A DNA stretch of 43,028 nt from an uncultured Prevotellaceae bacterium. Lineage in GTDB: Bacteria; Bacteroidota; Bacteroidia; Bacteroidales; Bacteroidaceae. Position 1 is the first letter of the stretch, and each line of letters begins with the position of its first letter. Below the pieces are notes generated by a model. It was not told the DNA's origin, did not search any database, and saw only the letters and a list, made by a program, of their open reading frames with translations. The translations under genes were made by a program, and so were the position numbers. This document shows positions 25,099-33,072 of the stretch, in pieces. The stretch lies in NCBI GenBank assembly GCA_900318305.1, contig ONKB01000018.1, positions 1-43,028 on the forward strand, in the 5' to 3' direction.

Positions 25099-25677
25099 AT
25101 GAAATTACTCTTTGTATTTGCATCAAGAAATGAGTTGTTTGACATACAACTTCCCCACCACGAGGTGACCACATTTCTGGCAGGTGTAGGCAAAGCCCGC
25201 TCAGCCATGATGGTGATGAAAAAAATCATGGAAGACAGGCCTGACATGGTTATCAGCATAGGCACTGCCGGCACTTTCAACCATAAGGTGGGCGACATCC
25301 TGGTGTGCCGTCACTTCATTGACCGCGACTTCTACCAGACATATGACCTGCTCCAACTTGAGTGTGACATCACAGTTCCAGAAACTCCCTTTATAGGCCA
25401 GTTCCACTCTATAGTCGACGGGATTGCTGTGAAGCGTACAGACTTCATGGACAGTTGTGGCGACAATTTCGTAACCGAGGGAGAAAGCCACGGCGAAGAT
25501 GTTGTCGATATGGAATCGTTTGCTGAACTTCAGGCATGCCGGGAGATGGGCATTCCGTTCTTCGCCATAAAATATGTGACCGATATCATCGGGCAGAATT
25601 CCCTTGACATCTGGGAGAAGCGTCTGGCAACCGCCAAGGAGAGACTGAAAGCTTATCTTCAGGAACTGGATTTATAA
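25099..25677 (+). CDS. Nucleoside phosphorylase-superfamily nucleosidase (MTA/SAH or futalosine type)
   Basis: The 192-residue protein has the fold marks of the Pfs/MqnB branch: E12 near the N-terminus, SIGTAGTF near residue 52, VVDMESFA with E139 and YVTDIIG with D162. These match the catalytic Glu and Asp positions of MTA/SAH nucleosidase. At 192 residues it is shorter than Pfs (about 230). It may split methylthioadenosine and S-adenosylhomocysteine, which would fit its divergent pairing with metF across a shared promoter region. Futalosine or another nucleoside cannot be ruled out. Confidence 0.8.
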   Translation: MKLLFVFASRNELFDIQLPHHEVTTFLAGVGKARSAMMVMKKIMEDRPDMVISIGTAGTFNHKVGDILVCRHFIDRDFYQTYDLLQLECDITVPETPFIGQFHSIVDGIAVKRTDFMDSCGDNFVTEGESHGEDVVDMESFAELQACREMGIPFFAIKYVTDIIGQNSLDIWEKRLATAKERLKAYLQELDL

Positions 25678-25811
25678 AAAGAGTCCTCCCTGGCCCTCTC
25701 TTTTCAAGAGTTAGACAGGAGTGCAGGGTTGAGGGTACAGACAACATACAGTTTCAAGAATTATGTGAACAAAAATATTTCAGAAATAACCATACAAAAC
25801 AATAACCGATA

Positions 25812-27005
25812 ATGAAAATACTGATTTTAAATTGCGGCAGTTCGTCAATTAAATATAAGATGTACGACATGACCGACAAGAGCGTCCTCGCCGCAGGCGG
25901 CATAGAGAAGATAGGCTCACAGGGAGCATTCCTGAAGATTAAGTTGCCTGTGGCTGAAAAGACTTTCTATGAGATACCCGACCACAACACCGGTGTGGAG
26001 ATAGTGCTGAAAGCTTTGACTGACTCCCAGAAAGGCTGTATCAAATCGCTGGAGGAAATCAATGCCATAGGCCAGCGCATCGTACACGGAGGTCCTTTCA
26101 GCGAAAGCACGATAATAACCCCTGAGATATTCTTAGAGTGGAAAAAATATCTCGCTCTCGCCCCTGTTCACAGTGGGGTACAGGCCAAGTGTATTGAAGC
26201 CGTGAAAGCCCATCTCCCACAGGTGCCACAAGTGGCGATATTTGACACGGCTTTCCATCAGACCATACCAGAGCATGCCTACCTGTCATCGCTGCCGTAT
26301 GACTATTACGAGAAATACGGCATCCGCCGGTATGGCTTCCACGGCACGTCATTCCGTTATGTGCTTCAGCGCTCAGCCCAGGTGTTAGGTTTTAATCCCA
26401 AAGAGAAAAGACTGATTATATGTCACATAGGCAACGGCATCTCCATAAGCGCCGTGAAAGATGGCCAATGTATTGATACCACAATGGGCATGATGCCTAA
26501 CGAAGGACCTATGATGGGAACTCGCACAGGCGATCTGGACCCGTCCTCCTTGCTTTATCTTATGGAGAAGGAGAAGCTCTCTACTGCACAAGCTACCGAC
26601 ATCATCAATAAGCAGAGCGGGCTACTTGGCATCAGCGGCAAGACCAACGATATGCGCGAGGTGATAGAACTAGCCGAGAACGGAGACCAAAAAGCCCAGC
26701 TGGCAGTCAAAATGTACAACTACAGGCTGAAGAAATATATCGGAGCGTATGCGGCCATTCTCGGCGGCGTGGACTACATCATCTTTACCGCAGGCGTGGG
26801 AGAAAACCAACCTCCTGTGCGCAAAGGTTGCCTTGACGGGCTGGAGTTTATCGGCGTGCAACTCGACCTGGCCAAAAACAAGACTATATACGGACAGGAA
26901 ACCGTCATCTCCACTCCTGAGAGCAAAGTGATCGTTGCAGTCATCCCTACCGACGAGGAACTAATGATGGCTGAAGACACCATGAACCTCGTAGCATCAA
27001 GATAG
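25812..27005 (+). CDS. ackA: Acetate kinase
   Basis: Acetate kinase converts acetyl phosphate and ADP to acetate and ATP in fermentation. The 397-residue protein has both family signatures, NCGSSSIKYKMY at the N-terminus and YGFHGTSFRYV near residue 176, plus TGDLDPSSL and the closing IPTDEELMMA. Length is normal. The usual partner pta (phosphate acetyltransferase) is not next to it: the upstream neighbour is the nucleosidase gene (134 bases away) and the downstream neighbour is an exported metallo-beta-lactamase-fold protein. No clear promoter was found in the upstream gap. Confidence 0.96.
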   Translation: MKILILNCGSSSIKYKMYDMTDKSVLAAGGIEKIGSQGAFLKIKLPVAEKTFYEIPDHNTGVEIVLKALTDSQKGCIKSLEEINAIGQRIVHGGPFSESTIITPEIFLEWKKYLALAPVHSGVQAKCIEAVKAHLPQVPQVAIFDTAFHQTIPEHAYLSSLPYDYYEKYGIRRYGFHGTSFRYVLQRSAQVLGFNPKEKRLIICHIGNGISISAVKDGQCIDTTMGMMPNEGPMMGTRTGDLDPSSLLYLMEKEKLSTAQATDIINKQSGLLGISGKTNDMREVIELAENGDQKAQLAVKMYNYRLKKYIGAYAAILGGVDYIIFTAGVGENQPPVRKGCLDGLEFIGVQLDLAKNKTIYGQETVISTPESKVIVAVIPTDEELMMAEDTMNLVASR

Positions 27006-27040
27006 ACTTAATCATACAATCATCATCATCACTCAGAACT

Positions 27041-27973
27041 ATGGCACAACTATCCAGAAGAGATTTTCTCAAGACGGCAGGCATTGCCCTGATGGGGGCT
27101 ACGGCAGGAAGCTCTGCCATTGCCAAGGTTGGAGAGAAAGAACTGAAAGCGCTGGTGGACAGGAAAAGCGGCTTTACTATGTGGCAACTCAACACACAGT
27201 GTAACCAGATAGGAAACACCTATGTGTTTGTCACCGACAAAGGCCGTGTCATCGTGATGGACGGCGGACACCAGGAAGACGAATACTACCTCCGCGGTTT
27301 CCTCGCCATGCTCGGCAACAAAGTGGACACATGGTTTATATCCCACCCTCACATAGACCACATGGGTTCGTTGCTGGGAATACTGAAAGCGCCAAGGGGT
27401 ATTACCATCAGGCGTATCATTCACTCCAGGTTCAACGACGCTCTTATTGAGGGGGAGAGTTATTGTGTGGAATCGTGCCGCGACTTCTACGCGGAACTGG
27501 ACAAGGCCAAAGATATTGAGATAATCAACCTGACCAGGCCTGGTTTGGAGGAAAGCATTGACGGATTCAACTATAAAATACTTGGTGTTGCCAACCCTGA
27601 ACTGATGATGAACACATACAACAACTCGTCGGTTATCATCCGCGTATGGGACAAGCGGAAATCACTTGTCTTTCTGGGCGACGCTGGAATAGAATGCGGA
27701 AACAAAGTACTTAACAGTCCCTACCGCCCTCTGCTGGATTGTGACTACCTGCAAATGGCCCATCACGGACAGAACGGCTGCGACGAGCATTTTTACAAGA
27801 CAATCAACTTCAGGGCCTGCCTCTGGAGCACGCCACAATGGGTGTGGGAAAATAATGCCGGCAAGGGCATCAACACCCATCACCTAAAGACATTCGACAC
27901 CCGGCGCTGGATGGACGAAAAAGGCATCAAGGAGCATCACGTCTCATGGATGGGACTATGGCAACTTGACTAA
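27041..27973 (+). CDS. Tat-signal metallo-beta-lactamase-fold hydrolase
   Basis: The 310-residue protein starts with a twin-arginine signal (SRRDFLK at residues 5-11, then a hydrophobic stretch ending SSAIA). The mature part is a metallo-beta-lactamase fold with metal-binding H102-P-H104-I-D106-H107, D214 in FLGDAGIE and H241/H242 in MAHHGQNG. The arrangement resembles ComEC-type hydrolase domains more than beta-lactamases. Tat export implies it folds with metal in the cytoplasm and acts in the periplasm. The substrate is unknown. It lies 35 bases after ackA in the same direction. Confidence 0.8.
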   Translation: MAQLSRRDFLKTAGIALMGATAGSSAIAKVGEKELKALVDRKSGFTMWQLNTQCNQIGNTYVFVTDKGRVIVMDGGHQEDEYYLRGFLAMLGNKVDTWFISHPHIDHMGSLLGILKAPRGITIRRIIHSRFNDALIEGESYCVESCRDFYAELDKAKDIEIINLTRPGLEESIDGFNYKILGVANPELMMNTYNNSSVIIRVWDKRKSLVFLGDAGIECGNKVLNSPYRPLLDCDYLQMAHHGQNGCDEHFYKTINFRACLWSTPQWVWENNAGKGINTHHLKTFDTRRWMDEKGIKEHHVSWMGLWQLD

Positions 27974-28011
27974 GACTCCTCTCATCCTCCAAAAGGGTTC
28001 TGCTTAACGGA

Positions 28012-28030
28012 AAAAAGAACAGTTCTTTTT
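28012..28030. other. Perfect palindrome overlapping the purH -33 box
   Basis: AAAAAGAAC-A-GTTCTTTTT is a nine-base inverted repeat around one central base, whose right arm overlaps the TTTG at 28028-28031. As RNA it could form a weak seven-pair hairpin with a T-run and end the upstream metallo-beta-lactamase transcript. As DNA it could be a binding site for a dimeric regulator of the purH-mre operon. The sequence does not decide between them. Confidence 0.5.
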
Positions 28031-28058
28031 GTTAAAAGAAAAAATAGAAGTACCTTTG
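28028..28058 (+). promoter_or_regulatory. Promoter for purH-mreBCD-mrdA-rodA
   Basis: TTTG at 28028-28031 and TACCTTTG at 28051-28058 are 19 bases apart, a full match to the Bacteroidota promoter. The start codon of the purH-type gene is 29 bases downstream. Confidence 0.8.
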
Positions 28059-28087
28059 TATCTCTGTAATTATTTCGAATTATCATT

Positions 28088-28681
28088 ATGGCTCAAACTA
28101 AAGCAATTAAGACCGCATTAATTTCCGTCTTCCACAAAGACGGCCTTGAGGAGTTGTTGGAAAAACTCCATACTGAAGGTGTCAAGTTTCTTTCCACCGG
28201 AGGCACACAGAAATTTATTGAAAGTCTGGGTTATCCCTGTCAGAAAGTTGAGGATGTTACGACCTACCCATCCATACTTGGTGGACGCGTAAAAACGCTC
28301 CATCCAAAAATATTCGGTGGTATCCTGGGCCGCCGCGAATTGGAAAGCGACCAGAAGGAGATGGAAAAATATGACATTACCCCCATTGACCTTGTCATTG
28401 TTGATCTTTATCCTTTTGAGGATACCGTTAAAAGCGGTGCAGGCGAGGCTGACATCATTGAGAAAATAGATATTGGCGGCATTTCCCTGATTCGCGCTGC
28501 TGCAAAGAACTTCAAGGATGTCGTTATCATTCCGAACAAGGATGAGTACAAGCCTCTGCTTGACCTCCTCAACCAAAAAGGCGCCAACACCGACATTGAG
28601 GACCGCCGTCATTTCGCTGAACGGGCTTTTGCCACAAGCAGCCATTACGACACAGCTATTCACGAATATTTCGCAGGCTAA
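28088..28681 (+). CDS. purH: IMP cyclohydrolase domain only (PurH N-terminal half)
   Basis: The 197-residue protein is the MGS-like domain that closes FAICAR to IMP, the last step of purine synthesis. It contains FLSTGGTQKFI, YPSILGGRVKTLHPKIFGGIL, VDLYPFEDTV and KIDIGGISLIRAAAKN, all matching PurH residues 1-195 or so. Usual bacterial PurH is about 500-530 residues, with a C-terminal AICAR formyltransferase. Here the stop codon falls at the normal domain boundary (after SSHYDTAIHEYFAG) and only 31 bases separate it from mreB, with no trace of the missing half. The formyltransferase step must therefore be done by a separate protein elsewhere, if at all. Confidence 0.9.
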   Translation: MAQTKAIKTALISVFHKDGLEELLEKLHTEGVKFLSTGGTQKFIESLGYPCQKVEDVTTYPSILGGRVKTLHPKIFGGILGRRELESDQKEMEKYDITPIDLVIVDLYPFEDTVKSGAGEADIIEKIDIGGISLIRAAAKNFKDVVIIPNKDEYKPLLDLLNQKGANTDIEDRRHFAERAFATSSHYDTAIHEYFAG

Positions 28682-28712
28682 AGACTCAAACACAATAACC
28701 ACAACATAGCTT

Positions 28713-29735
28713 ATGGGATTTTTTTCTTTCACACAAGACATATCTATGGATCTAGGTACCGCCAACACCATCATCATAAGTGATGGAAAAATTGTTGTTG
28801 ACGAACCTTCCGTAGTAGCCCTGGATGCCGCCACAAACAAGATGAGGGCTGTAGGCGAAAGGGCTAAACTGATGTATGAGAAATCAAACAGCAACATCCG
28901 AGTCATCAGACCTCTGCGTGATGGTGTGATTGCCGACTTCAATGCTTGTGAGCAGATGATGCGCGGTTTGATAAAAATGGTCCATACCGGCAATCATCTT
29001 TTCTCTCCTTCTCTGAGAATGGTCATCGGTGTTCCTTCAGGCTCCACTGAAGTTGAACTCCGTGCCGTGCGTGACTCTGCCGAGCATGCGGGAGGACGCG
29101 ACATCTACCTTATTTTTGAACCCATGGCAGCCGCCATAGGTTGCGGCATTGATGTAGAGGCCCCTGAAGGTAACATGATTATCGACATTGGTGGCGGCAC
29201 AACTGAGATAGCTGTCATCTCCCTGGGCGGCATTGTTTCCAACAATTCCATCAAGATTGCCGGTGATGACTTCACCGCCGATATTCAGGAATATATGAGC
29301 CGTCAGCACAATGTCAAAGTCAGCGAGCGAATGGCAGAGCGCATAAAGATAAACGTGGGCGCAGCCCTTACCGACCTTGAGAGTGACATACCTGATAATT
29401 TTATCGTGCATGGTCCTAACCGCATCACAGCCCTCCCAATGGAGGTGCCTGTATGCTATCAGGAAATAGCTCATTGCCTTGAGAAATCCCTGACCCGCAT
29501 TGAGACAGCTGTACTCTCGGCTTTGGAAAACACCCCGCCCGAACTCTATGCCGACATCGTCAAAAACGGTATTTTCATGACTGGAGGCGGTGCCTTGCTG
29601 CGTGGCCTTGACAAGCGTCTGCAGAACAAAATCAATATTCCTTTCCACGTAGCCGACGATCCTCTCCGCAGCGTTGCGAAAGGAACAGGTATTGCCCTTG
29701 AAAACGTAGACCACTTTGAGTTCCTAATGAGGTAA
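28713..29735 (+). CDS. mreB: Rod shape-determining protein MreB
   Basis: This actin-like ATPase forms membrane-associated filaments that guide the elongation machinery. The 340-residue protein has the phosphate-1 motif D13-LGTANT, IDIGGGTTEIAVISLGG for phosphate 2, and the adenosine-side TGGGALLRGLD. Length is normal. The N-terminus begins MGFFSFTQD, so a short amphipathic start is likely. It is followed by an apparent attenuator before mreC. Confidence 0.97.
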   Translation: MGFFSFTQDISMDLGTANTIIISDGKIVVDEPSVVALDAATNKMRAVGERAKLMYEKSNSNIRVIRPLRDGVIADFNACEQMMRGLIKMVHTGNHLFSPSLRMVIGVPSGSTEVELRAVRDSAEHAGGRDIYLIFEPMAAAIGCGIDVEAPEGNMIIDIGGGTTEIAVISLGGIVSNNSIKIAGDDFTADIQEYMSRQHNVKVSERMAERIKINVGAALTDLESDIPDNFIVHGPNRITALPMEVPVCYQEIAHCLEKSLTRIETAVLSALENTPPELYADIVKNGIFMTGGGALLRGLDKRLQNKINIPFHVADDPLRSVAKGTGIALENVDHFEFLMR

Positions 29736-29763
29736 TGGAGGATACCAATCTTCTGCATACAAC

Positions 29764-29825
29764 GGGAACAGTTATGTTATCTCTGTGGAAAACATGAGGA
29801 AAAGACATCTGTTCCCCTATTTTTT
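29764..29825 (+). terminator. Possible attenuator between mreB and mreC
   Basis: GGGAACAG (29764-29771) pairs with CTGTTCCC (29809-29816), extended inward by ATGT/ACAT (29774-29777 with 29805-29808) across a two-base bulge. A six-T run follows at 29820-29825. The loop is 27 bases, long for a strong terminator, so partial readthrough is likely. It would lower mreC-rodA expression relative to mreB. Confidence 0.5.
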
Positions 29826-29845
29826 CTGAGCGAATACATTCCCCA

Positions 29846-30709
29846 ATGAACACTCTCCTTGAATTTATCAAGAAATATTATTACTGGTTTCTCTTTATCA
29901 TCCTGGAGGCAATCAGTCTTGTAATCATGTTCCAAGGCAACAATTACCACGGGAGTGTATGGTTTACTTCTGCAAATACGGTAGCGGGGAAAGTTAATGG
30001 ATGTTATGCCGATGTCATCGCATTTATCCATCTCAAGGATGTTAACAAATCGCTGACATCGGAGAATATCTATTTGCAGAAACAGGTGGCCGACCTGCGT
30101 CAGATTTTAGACAAGCGGTCTTCAACCCCCTCTGCAAATGAACGCATCATACAGGATTCATTAGAGGATTACACTCTCATTCCCGCCAAGGTTGTGTCCA
30201 ACAGCCTTTATAAGGACAACAACTACATCATCATCAACAAAGGTGAGAATGATGGCATAAAAACCGACATGGGAGTTGTGGGCGGTGGCGGTATTGTAGG
30301 AATCATCTCTCTTACCGGTCCTCACTACTCGCTCATCCTACCCACAATCAACAGCAGCAGCAACATCAGTTGCCGCATACGCCACAGCAACTACTTCGGT
30401 TATCTGCAATGGCCCGGGGGCGGCATAAACACGGCATACCTGAACGACATCCCCCATTATGCTCACGTCAAAACAGGAGACTATATTGAGACCAGCGGCT
30501 ACTCATCGGTATTCCCGGCGGGATTATTCGTGGGCAAGGTGACAAAAATCAGCAATTCTCCTGACGGATTGTCGCTTCAGTTAAAAGTGAATCTCGGAAC
30601 AGATTTCAGCAGACTTACCGACGTTTGTGTCGTTTCGTGCAAGAACACAGCTGAGATAAATACGCTCAGAACCCGATTCAAGCAAATGGGTTCTTCAGAA
30701 CAACAATAA
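29846..30709 (+). CDS. mreC: Rod shape-determining protein MreC
   Basis: This periplasmic scaffold of the elongasome links MreB and MreD to PBP2. The 287-residue protein has one N-terminal membrane segment (about 11-28), a coiled coil (about 66-95, NIYLQKQVADLRQILDKR) and a beta-rich double-barrel body with GVVGGGGIVGII and GDYIETSGYSSVFPAGLFVG, as in the family. It lies 110 bases after mreB and 5 bases before mreD. Confidence 0.93.
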   Translation: MNTLLEFIKKYYYWFLFIILEAISLVIMFQGNNYHGSVWFTSANTVAGKVNGCYADVIAFIHLKDVNKSLTSENIYLQKQVADLRQILDKRSSTPSANERIIQDSLEDYTLIPAKVVSNSLYKDNNYIIINKGENDGIKTDMGVVGGGGIVGIISLTGPHYSLILPTINSSSNISCRIRHSNYFGYLQWPGGGINTAYLNDIPHYAHVKTGDYIETSGYSSVFPAGLFVGKVTKISNSPDGLSLQLKVNLGTDFSRLTDVCVVSCKNTAEINTLRTRFKQMGSSEQQ

Positions 30710-30714
30710 CGGAG

Positions 30715-31209
30715 ATGAAACAATTCTTTTGGACAACAGGCCTGCTAATCGTACAGATACTCGTACTCAACCATGTCCATGTTAATGGCTATGGGACGCC
30801 TTTCGTATGCATATTTCCCATTCTTCTTTTTCCTCTTGAATCATCACGCTGGAAGATTCTGTTTCTCGGCTTCATCATAGGGATAATTGAGGATATTTTC
30901 ATCAACACGCCAGGTGTTTCCACCGCTACCTTTACGGCTTTAGCCATGATACAGCCGAATTTATTAAAATCTGTCATGCCTCACGACGAGGACGACAAGA
31001 ACCTGCCACCATCTGCCAGGAATATCGGCTGGGGTAACTATATTAAATACCTTTTCACGGCATGTTTAATCATTTCCCTTGTATTCTTCGCACTGGAGAC
31101 TTTCTCATTTTTCAATTATACAAAGTATCTGATTAGCGTCTTCAGCACCTGTTTCATTACCTTCTTATTCTTATTGTCAATTGAGAAAGTAAGGAACGCC
31201 CAAACATAA
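30715..31209 (+). CDS. mreD: Rod shape-determining protein MreD
   Basis: The 164-residue hydrophobic protein has about five membrane segments and sits in the conserved mreC-mreD-mrdA order. The segment LFLGFIIGIIEDIFINTPG fits the conserved D-containing helix of MreD. Sequence similarity in this family is low, so the call rests on length, topology and position. Confidence 0.88.
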   Translation: MKQFFWTTGLLIVQILVLNHVHVNGYGTPFVCIFPILLFPLESSRWKILFLGFIIGIIEDIFINTPGVSTATFTALAMIQPNLLKSVMPHDEDDKNLPPSARNIGWGNYIKYLFTACLIISLVFFALETFSFFNYTKYLISVFSTCFITFLFLLSIEKVRNAQT

Positions 31210-31224
31210 AAACAGGAGGGGGAA

Positions 31225-33072
31225 ATGGCTGTTGTTAATTTTGAGAAGCGCCGCTACATCATCGGAGTCATAACGATTGTTATCGTACTCATCTATATTT
31301 TCCGACTATTGTCGTTACAAGTGCTGAGCGATAACTACAAGAGGTTTGCCGACTCCAATGCCTTTCTCAAAAAAATACAGTATCCCGCACGGGGACTTAT
31401 CACCGATCGTAAGGGAAGACTGCTGGTTTACAACGAGCCAACGTATAACATCATGGTTGTTATGAACGAGCAACATGGTATTGATACCATGAGTTTCTGT
31501 CAGACAATAGGTATCACGAAACAGCAGTACATTGACCGTATGGAAAATATCAAAGATCCCCGAATAAACTACGGTTATTCCCGTTACACGCCCCAATTGT
31601 TTATGGGTCAGATACCTTCCAAGGAATTCTCTATTCTCCAAGAGAAACTTTTCAAATTCAAAGGTTTCTATGTCGAAAAACGTTCCATACGTCACTATGC
31701 CACCTCAAATGCCGCCCACATTCTTGGCGATGTGGCAGAGGTAAGCCCTGCGGAGATTGACTCCGACGCCTACTACCGAAGCGGAGATTACATCGGCAAA
31801 CTTGGCGTGGAGAAGTCTTACGAAAAAGATCTGCGAGGAATTAAAGGCGTAAAGGTCATGATTCGTGACGTACACGGACGTATCAAAGGACATTATAAAG
31901 ACGGGAAATTTGACAGGGTGCCAGAACCAGGACGAAACCTCACCCTGGGCATCGACCGCGACCTCCAGGCATTGGGAGAACGTCTTATGCAAGGTAAAAT
32001 CGGCAGCATCGTGGCTATTGAGCCTTCCAGCGGGGAAATACTGTGTATGGTTTCCTCTCCTACCTTTGACCCCCATCTCCTAGTTGGTCCTGACCGGGGA
32101 ACTAATTATCAAAAACTACATGATAACCCTCACAAGCCATTGCTCAACAGGGCAATCATGGGACAATATCCTCCAGGCTCCACATTCAAAACCACACAGG
32201 CTCTGACATTTTTGCAGGAAGGTATCATTACTCCTCACACTTATTACCCCTGCTCTCATGGTTTCTGGCATGGGCGCACTCATGTAGGATGTCACGGGCA
32301 TCATTCACCCGTTGAGTTGAATTTCGCCATTCAGACATCATGCAACAGCTACTTCTGCTGGGGGTTCTATCACATGATTATGGCCAAAAAGAAATATGGC
32401 TCCTACAGCCAAGCACTAACAACATGGAAAGACTATATGGTTTCTATGGGTTTTGGCTACAGACTTGGAGTTGACCTCCCGGGCGAGCAGCGTGGCATGA
32501 TTCCTAATGCTCAATATTATGACAAATGGTATAAAGGCAAATGGAATGCCCTGACTATTATCAGTGATGCCATAGGTCAGGGAGAAGTGATGCTTACTCC
32601 GTTGCAAGTGGCCAACCTTGGTGCCACGATAGCCAACCGGGGGTATTACTACATCCCACATGTAGTCAGTAAAGTCCAAGGGCGGGAACTGGACACTCTT
32701 TACACGAGCAGGCACTACACCAACGTAGCAGAGCGAAACTACAAGTATGTTGTACAAGGCATGCGTAGTGCCGTATTGGGAGGAACATGCAAGAGGGCGA
32801 ACCTGCCGGGAATAGCCGTTTGCGGCAAGACAGGAACTGCCCAGAACCGAGGCCGCGACCACTCCGTTTTCATGGGTTTCGCACCAATGAATACACCCAA
32901 AATTGCCATCTCTGTATATGTGGAGAATGGAGGCTTCGGAGCCGACTTTGCGGTACCTATCGGTGCCTTGATGATAGAACAATATATTAACGGCAAGCTG
33001 TCAGAGGGCTCAACAGCAACAGCCAACACATTTGCCAACAAGATAATCAACTATGGCAACAGACAACGTTAG
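31225..33072 (+). CDS. mrdA: Penicillin-binding protein 2 (elongation transpeptidase)
   Basis: PBP2 cross-links peptidoglycan during side-wall growth together with RodA. The 615-residue protein has one N-terminal membrane segment (about 12-30), a dimerisation/pedestal region beginning ARGLITDRKGRLL, and a transpeptidase domain with S319-T-F-K322, S372-C-N374 and K535-T-G537. Length is normal for the family. A strong purine-rich ribosome site (AGGAGGGGG) precedes the start, which is uncommon in this window. The 3' end overlaps rodA by 20 bases. Confidence 0.95.
   Translation: MAVVNFEKRRYIIGVITIVIVLIYIFRLLSLQVLSDNYKRFADSNAFLKKIQYPARGLITDRKGRLLVYNEPTYNIMVVMNEQHGIDTMSFCQTIGITKQQYIDRMENIKDPRINYGYSRYTPQLFMGQIPSKEFSILQEKLFKFKGFYVEKRSIRHYATSNAAHILGDVAEVSPAEIDSDAYYRSGDYIGKLGVEKSYEKDLRGIKGVKVMIRDVHGRIKGHYKDGKFDRVPEPGRNLTLGIDRDLQALGERLMQGKIGSIVAIEPSSGEILCMVSSPTFDPHLLVGPDRGTNYQKLHDNPHKPLLNRAIMGQYPPGSTFKTTQALTFLQEGIITPHTYYPCSHGFWHGRTHVGCHGHHSPVELNFAIQTSCNSYFCWGFYHMIMAKKKYGSYSQALTTWKDYMVSMGFGYRLGVDLPGEQRGMIPNAQYYDKWYKGKWNALTIISDAIGQGEVMLTPLQVANLGATIANRGYYYIPHVVSKVQGRELDTLYTSRHYTNVAERNYKYVVQGMRSAVLGGTCKRANLPGIAVCGKTGTAQNRGRDHSVFMGFAPMNTPKIAISVYVENGGFGADFAVPIGALMIEQYINGKLSEGSTATANTFANKIINYGNRQR

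Noticed and set aside
28682..28712. Frameshifted remainder of the PurH formyltransferase domain
   Set aside because: Only 31 bases separate the stop from mreB, so there is no room for a remnant.
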